Shown piece by piece: positions 59,701 through 64,000 of a DNA stretch of 64,000 bases. Origin of the DNA: Gossypium raimondii (taxonomy: Eukaryota > Streptophyta > Magnoliopsida > Malvales > Malvaceae); contig NC_068570.1 in NCBI RefSeq assembly GCF_025698545.1, positions 54,083,924-54,147,923 on the forward strand, read 5' to 3'. The notes under the pieces are model-generated. The model was not told the DNA's origin. It ran no database searches and saw only the letters and a list, made by a program, of their open reading frames with translations. Both the position numbers and the translations under genes were made by a program. The first letter of the stretch is position 1. Each line of letters starts with the position of its first letter.

Positions 59701-62104
59701 CTAATAACATAAGTTCTAAGACATATGCAGTAGCTAAACCATGAAAGTTATCATGCATAGAAATGAATGAAATAATCGTGATGATTGCAGATAACATGTA
59801 ATCCTAGCATAAGATTAAAACTCGGGCAAGGTCACGTTACTATCAAAAGCTTCATATAACAGACACAAGGAAGCTACAACATAAATAAGCTCCAGCAAGG
59901 AATATACAGAGGTAAAGAATCTTAATAGTACCTTACTGGTTGATGCATGCCTGCACAAAGGAGTTATCTTACATAATTTACGGCATTTAGGAGGCTTGTG
60001 ATCCATCTCAGTACCACAAGGAACCTAGTAGAAAGAAACCATCACAAAATGTCGAAAGGTGGCTTATATTAGCAGCAGATACAAATACAAATAACATTGA
60101 GGAGCAATTTGCCAAGTTACCACAAACCCATCATCAACTCAACTAAGACCCTATATAGCCATAATACGAGATCTGAATGCTTGAATGCAGTAATATAACC
60201 ATCTGCAAATGAACATAGAATCTGTGATAAATGAACTCTCACCTCAAAGTGTGTCTCACCACATGCACATGAAATTGTCACCATAATTGGACAGGGAGCA
60301 CAGGCACCTCTACAATAATGAAAACTCATAGTCAGCACATTTTCCATTCTGGATAAGTACTCAAAGCAAAGAATGTATAGCATCTGAGCCTTTCTTTTCT
60401 CCTATAGCTGCCAAGATTATAATAACATGACAAAGCCAACTAGAATTTCACTTTGAAAAGTTTAGAGAAGGGATAATTATTCCATTTAGAACAGCAATGA
60501 CAAAGTTGCTAGGCAGTTCTCTTTGTTTATCATTGTCCTAGTATAACAATTTTATTGCCCTACAGACACTTAAAAGAAAAATAAGTAATAAAACTTAATC
60601 ATGTAGCATACCTATGGCAAGGAGCAGGGCATTTGTGGTTCTTGCAGCGAAGCCTCTTATCACAAACCTGAAGCATCCATAATTCTATAACATTTAACAG
60701 GCAAAACAATTTCAACAAAAGAAAAAAACAAGACAATAAAACACAACACCTCCGAACATGGCGGACAATCTCCATCACAACAACGACGTTTACAAGCATG
60801 GCGTCCGCAATCCCTCATTCTCAAACACTTCCTTTCACACGACAAATCTTGATAGCAAGGAACCTACATTAAATTCAGTTAAAAGAATCACGAAAATTCC
60901 ACGAACAGTAACAAAAAGCAATCAATCAAACATTTGCTACCTCTTTCTTCAATCCTCCACACCGGCACGCCTTCTTAACCATAGTCCTACAAGTCTCCAC
61001 GCAAGGTCCTTTGTGACACCGCTCGGGACACCTATGGAAACCACAGTTCAACAGCTTATTACAAGTTGCACCGCAAACCGGAGCCACCCCATCACAGGGC
61101 ATCCCTTCATAAATTCTTTTCCCGCAAGGACATGTCCTATTTCCTTGCAATGGACACTCCCCACAATCTCCCCCGTGGCATCCCCTTTCACAAACATGCT
61201 TTCCACAGTTAAGCAACTTTTTACACTCATTTTCGCAGCGATAATCCCGGTCACAACAATCTTTCTCTTCTTCCTTTTTACCACACCGGCAACGGTAAGT
61301 CTCACGTGCACGGCAAGGAGGGCACGTGCCTGGATGACAGATTTCGGAGCAGTTATGTTTGTTACAATCTAAACGCTTCTTACAAAGTTTGTTACAGGAA
61401 AAGTTTTTGAAACCGCAACGGCGAAAATCTTCGACGGAGCCGCAAAAGCAACGCGCTTTGACGGATTTCGGGCAGGACGGGCAGGGACCAGGGTGGCACA
61501 AAAGGAGGCAAAAGTGACCGCAATTGTTTGGCAACGGGCGGTTACATATTTCGCCGCAAGAGTGAGGGAGGATCCACGGGTTGTCAGACGGAGGATCTCG
61601 GAGCTTACCGCAGAAGCAAAGGTAACATCTAGGGATTTCAGATTTGGAGTAGGAGGAGCGGCACTTGGGGCAGTTCCAGGAGGCTTGTTTGGCGGCGGTT
61701 TCGGCGGTGATAGGGAGACGTGCAGCGGCGCGTGCTGCTGAAAGGTCAGAAGATTGGCGGGCCCATGATTGAATGCAGAGGAGGTGGAAGAGAGCGAAGC
61801 AGAGGGAAGAGCAAGACCACGTCGGATCAGAGGGACGGATCCGTTCGAGGCAAATGAGGCATGATAAAGCGCCGGAGGAGGAAGAGGTTAAGAATGATTG
61901 GATCTTGGACAGATCAACGGCTGTGATCGAAGATGATGATGATGATGATGAAGATGAGGAAAATTCAAGGTAGGTTTTGAAAATAGAGTTTGAGAGATCG
62001 GAACCGACTTGGAAGTTCTCGGAATCGGAGTCCGAGTCCAGGTCCGAGTCCGAGAATGGCGGTTGCGATGACGGTGGCGGGTGGTAGTTGGCCGTTGTGT
62101 TCAT
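56794..62104 (-). CDS. NFXL2: NF-X1-type zinc finger protein NFXL2
   Basis: Thirteen exons, all with GT/AG borders and consistent phase, encode 881 residues. Exons in order are 62104-60941, 60863-60750, 60667-60612, 60309-60243, 60024-59932, 59522-59437, 59340-59178, 59068-58895, 58677-58487, 58362-58281, 58107-57901, 57119-57030 and 56952-56794. Domains are an acidic Ser-rich N-terminus, a RING-like zinc domain at about 82-147 (CLIC...WNCPKC), a long series of NF-X1 Cys/His fingers from about 160 to 750, a basic segment (PKRRKRRDR), and a C-terminal membrane-spanning helix ([19 protein letters not shown]). Its length is close to Arabidopsis NFXL2 (EARLY BIRD), a nuclear regulator linked to the circadian clock and to hydrogen peroxide and stomatal control (established knowledge). 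NF-X1 proteins combine RING E3 and DNA-binding features. The start is the first ATG before the acidic region. Convergent with the kinase gene. Confidence 0.92.
61929..61961. repeat. GAT/GAA trinucleotide repeat coding poly-Ser
   Basis: A GATGATGAT run in the first NFXL2 exon encodes, on the minus strand, a serine tract around residues 49-59. It is a length-variable coding microsatellite. Confidence 0.8.
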
Positions 62105-62345
62105 TTCTTGGATTTGAACTTCTCTTAGAGGAACCGGATTTTGCCGGGTTTTCAGAGTGATGATTTAGACGGCTCTCTTTTTTGAGATATTCAAAAAATC
62201 ACGTCCAATTGTGATGAACGGCCCAGATATTATTGGATATTAATTAATTCGATTTTCCTTTTTGCTGATTTACAAATTCGGACAATGAAATTATTTTCGG
62301 AACAAATTTAGATATTCAAATGTGTTGGACAATTAAATTTGAATA
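62105..62345. promoter_or_regulatory. NFXL2 5' flank
   Basis: Short AT-rich stretch between the NFXL2 start and the repeat-like block. It must hold the leader and part of the promoter, but no clear TATA box could be assigned on the minus strand. Confidence 0.4.
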
Positions 62346-64000
62346 ATAAATGTACAAGCCCAATAATTCCCAGACCCACTCAAAACAGGCCCAATTAACA
62401 GCCCAAACCCCCAAAATAGAAACCCTAAGCAGTTAGCTGCAAATCTCAACAGCAACTTCTCCAGCCGCCGCAAGATCCGGAGTCGACCACCTCTGCGCGC
62501 GCTGAAATCTCCACTTTCGCCTGCAAACACGGATTAAAGAGTCCAATAGAAGAAAACATGTTGTAATAAGGCCCAATCGGCCCAAAACAGTTCCTAGTCC
62601 AACATTACAAAATTAAACAGACGACCCAAAACGGTCCCTGGCCCAACACTACAAAGTTAAGCAGAAAAACCCTAAGCAATAAGGAGCGTCAGATCGCCTC
62701 GGTCAAGAAAGACACCCGCCAGCACCTAACGCCTCGATCGCCAGACGTTTGGCCTCCACGCGCCAAACTCTCCACGAACACCTGAAAAACGGACTCAAGG
62801 AGTCCAAAGAGAAAAAACAGCAAGCAAGATTGTTTTTTTTCCCCTCGATTTATTTTATTTTTGGCCTATAAAAGGCCCTTTGAAATCTGTAAAAGGGACG
62901 GATTAACAGAGAAATAGACAAAAAAAGAACTTGAAAGAAAAGCAGAGAATACAAAAGTTTTTAAGGTGAATCGGGTTCTTTTAGTTTGATTTTTATTTTT
63001 ATTTTTTCTTTTCCCTTTTGCGTTTTGTGGTTTTTTTTAAAGAAATAACAGAGAAAAGAGGAAGGAAAACTTACCTCTTTGGCCGGAGGCGTCGATCAGT
63101 GCCACCTCCGTTGCGATCGGGGCTATGGCACATGGTTGAACGGCGGCGCGGCGGTTTAGGTTTGAAACCCTAGCAGAGAGCAAAAAGGGGAGGGTGTAGT
63201 TTTTTTTTTATGTTAAAAATGGATTATGAAATTTTTAAAAGGAAAATTGGGTTTTATTGAAACCTCAAAACGGCGCCGTTTAGAGTGGCTTGACCTGCGC
63301 GGTGACCCGACCCGGAGGGGAGGATCCGCGCGTTCTGGTTAATGCGGAAATTTCGCATTTGGTCCATCCCTTTTGCAATGCGCTCCAAATTAAACCAGTT
63401 TGTTTTTTTTTAAATTAGGCCGCATATTTGATCCGCGTTTCGATTCAGTCCCTACCTGCGCAGTGTTTTGAGAGGATGGATTAATTTCCACTTGGGTCCT
63501 CCTTCTGTTGTGCGCACTTTAATTGGGTCCATTCGCGTATTTTCTATTTCTTTTAAATTCGGCCCTCAAATTTCTTTTATTTTCGATTTAATCTTTCATT
63601 TGATATTTTAGCTTTTTAATATTGTTAATATTATTATTGCGTTCTTACTATTATGTTATTTATTATTTTTTTGACATCATTATTATTTTCATTATTTTTA
63701 TATATATATATATATCTACACACATCTTTCATATACATACTTTTTATAATTACATGTGCATTTTCCATATATATATATATATCCTATTATTATTTTATTT
63801 TCATTACTTCCTATACATATATATATACGCATAGTTTCTATATAATGTACCTACGTTTTTATAGTATATACACATTTTTTAATATCTTTTTTCTATATTA
63901 TACACACATATATATATCAGTGTTTTAATATGTACATATACGTATTTTCCTATTTTACCAATACATATGTGATTATACATTTTACTTTGTAAACAAATAC
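62346..64000. mobile_element. Probable LTR or other retroelement sequence, incomplete
   Basis: The block is richer in G+C than its surroundings, with no coding frame. It has a clear TATA box on the + strand (CCTATAAAAGGCCC near 62868), the AAACGGCGCCGTTT palindrome near 63268, repeated GGTCC-type words, and then a TA-rich tail (63660-63940) to the window edge. This combination is typical of plant gypsy LTRs. The left border may be TGTACAAGCCC at about 62350. No target duplication can be checked. ORFs at 63622-63928 are low-complexity. Confidence 0.5.

Noticed and set aside
60758..61372. A 204-codon + strand ORF
   Set aside because: Antisense to the first two NFXL2 exons and an intron. Its composition follows the Cys-rich finger codons of the opposite strand.
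63622..63928. ORFs of 70 and 91 codons rich in Ile, Tyr and Phe
   Set aside because: Translation of TA-rich microsatellite-like sequence. Low complexity with no start context.
1..64000. tRNA, rRNA or microRNA genes
   Set aside because: I looked for cloverleaf-like and conserved RNA signatures by eye and saw none beyond primer-site matches. A covariance-model scan would be needed to exclude them.

Overview
The window is nuclear DNA of a dicot plant. The evidence is spliced genes with GT/AG introns, AT-rich spacers, abundant Ty3/gypsy and Ty1/copia LTR retrotransposons primed by initiator tRNA-Met, plant mobile domain (PMD) fragments, and two plant-specific genes: a CRINKLY4-related receptor kinase and an NFXL2-type NF-X1 zinc-finger protein. 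The mix of repeats suggests a Malvaceae genome such as cotton, but that is inference.

Region 1 (about 1-37 kb) is a decaying array of pectate lyase (PL1) genes, all on the + strand. There are four nearly full copies: A at 1756, B at 4292, C at 23527 and D at 30044. There are also two 5' stubs (E1 at 21616, E2 at 36627) and one 3'-UTR fragment (33069). Only B keeps an uninterrupted 378-residue reading frame over its two exons. A has four small deletions and a stop. C lacks its promoter and its last 18 codons. D has a frameshift and a deletion of about 94 bp in exon 2. The array grew by block duplication: 5601-23490 (without its gypsy insertion) is repeated at 33069-41560, with different later insertions and deletions in each block. 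A structurally complete but coding-dead Tekay-like chromovirus (6445-17653, TSD ATCTA) sits in the first block only. A copia element lacking its 3' part sits behind copy C.

Region 2 (about 37-50.5 kb) is repeat-dominated: a terminal-inverted-repeat element (37.9-39.0 kb), a copia gag fragment, a full-length but decayed copia element (40886-47971, TSD TTTAA) interrupted by a 2.3-kb solo LTR, and an RNase H-like fragment of a LINE-type element.

Region 3 (51-62 kb) is the healthy genic part. An intronless CCR3/CCR4-type receptor kinase (813 residues, +) lies tail-to-tail with a 13-exon NFXL2 gene (881 residues, -). The kinase start codon is overlapped by the stop codon of an upstream ORF (ATGA). 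The last 1.7 kb (62.3-64 kb) looks like part of another LTR or repeat, cut by the window edge.

I found no convincing new multi-gene system. The most informative signals are the structural history of the pectate lyase array, the copy whose promoter was replaced by retroelement sequence, the kinase uORF overlap, and a duplicated last-exon end behind NFXL2.
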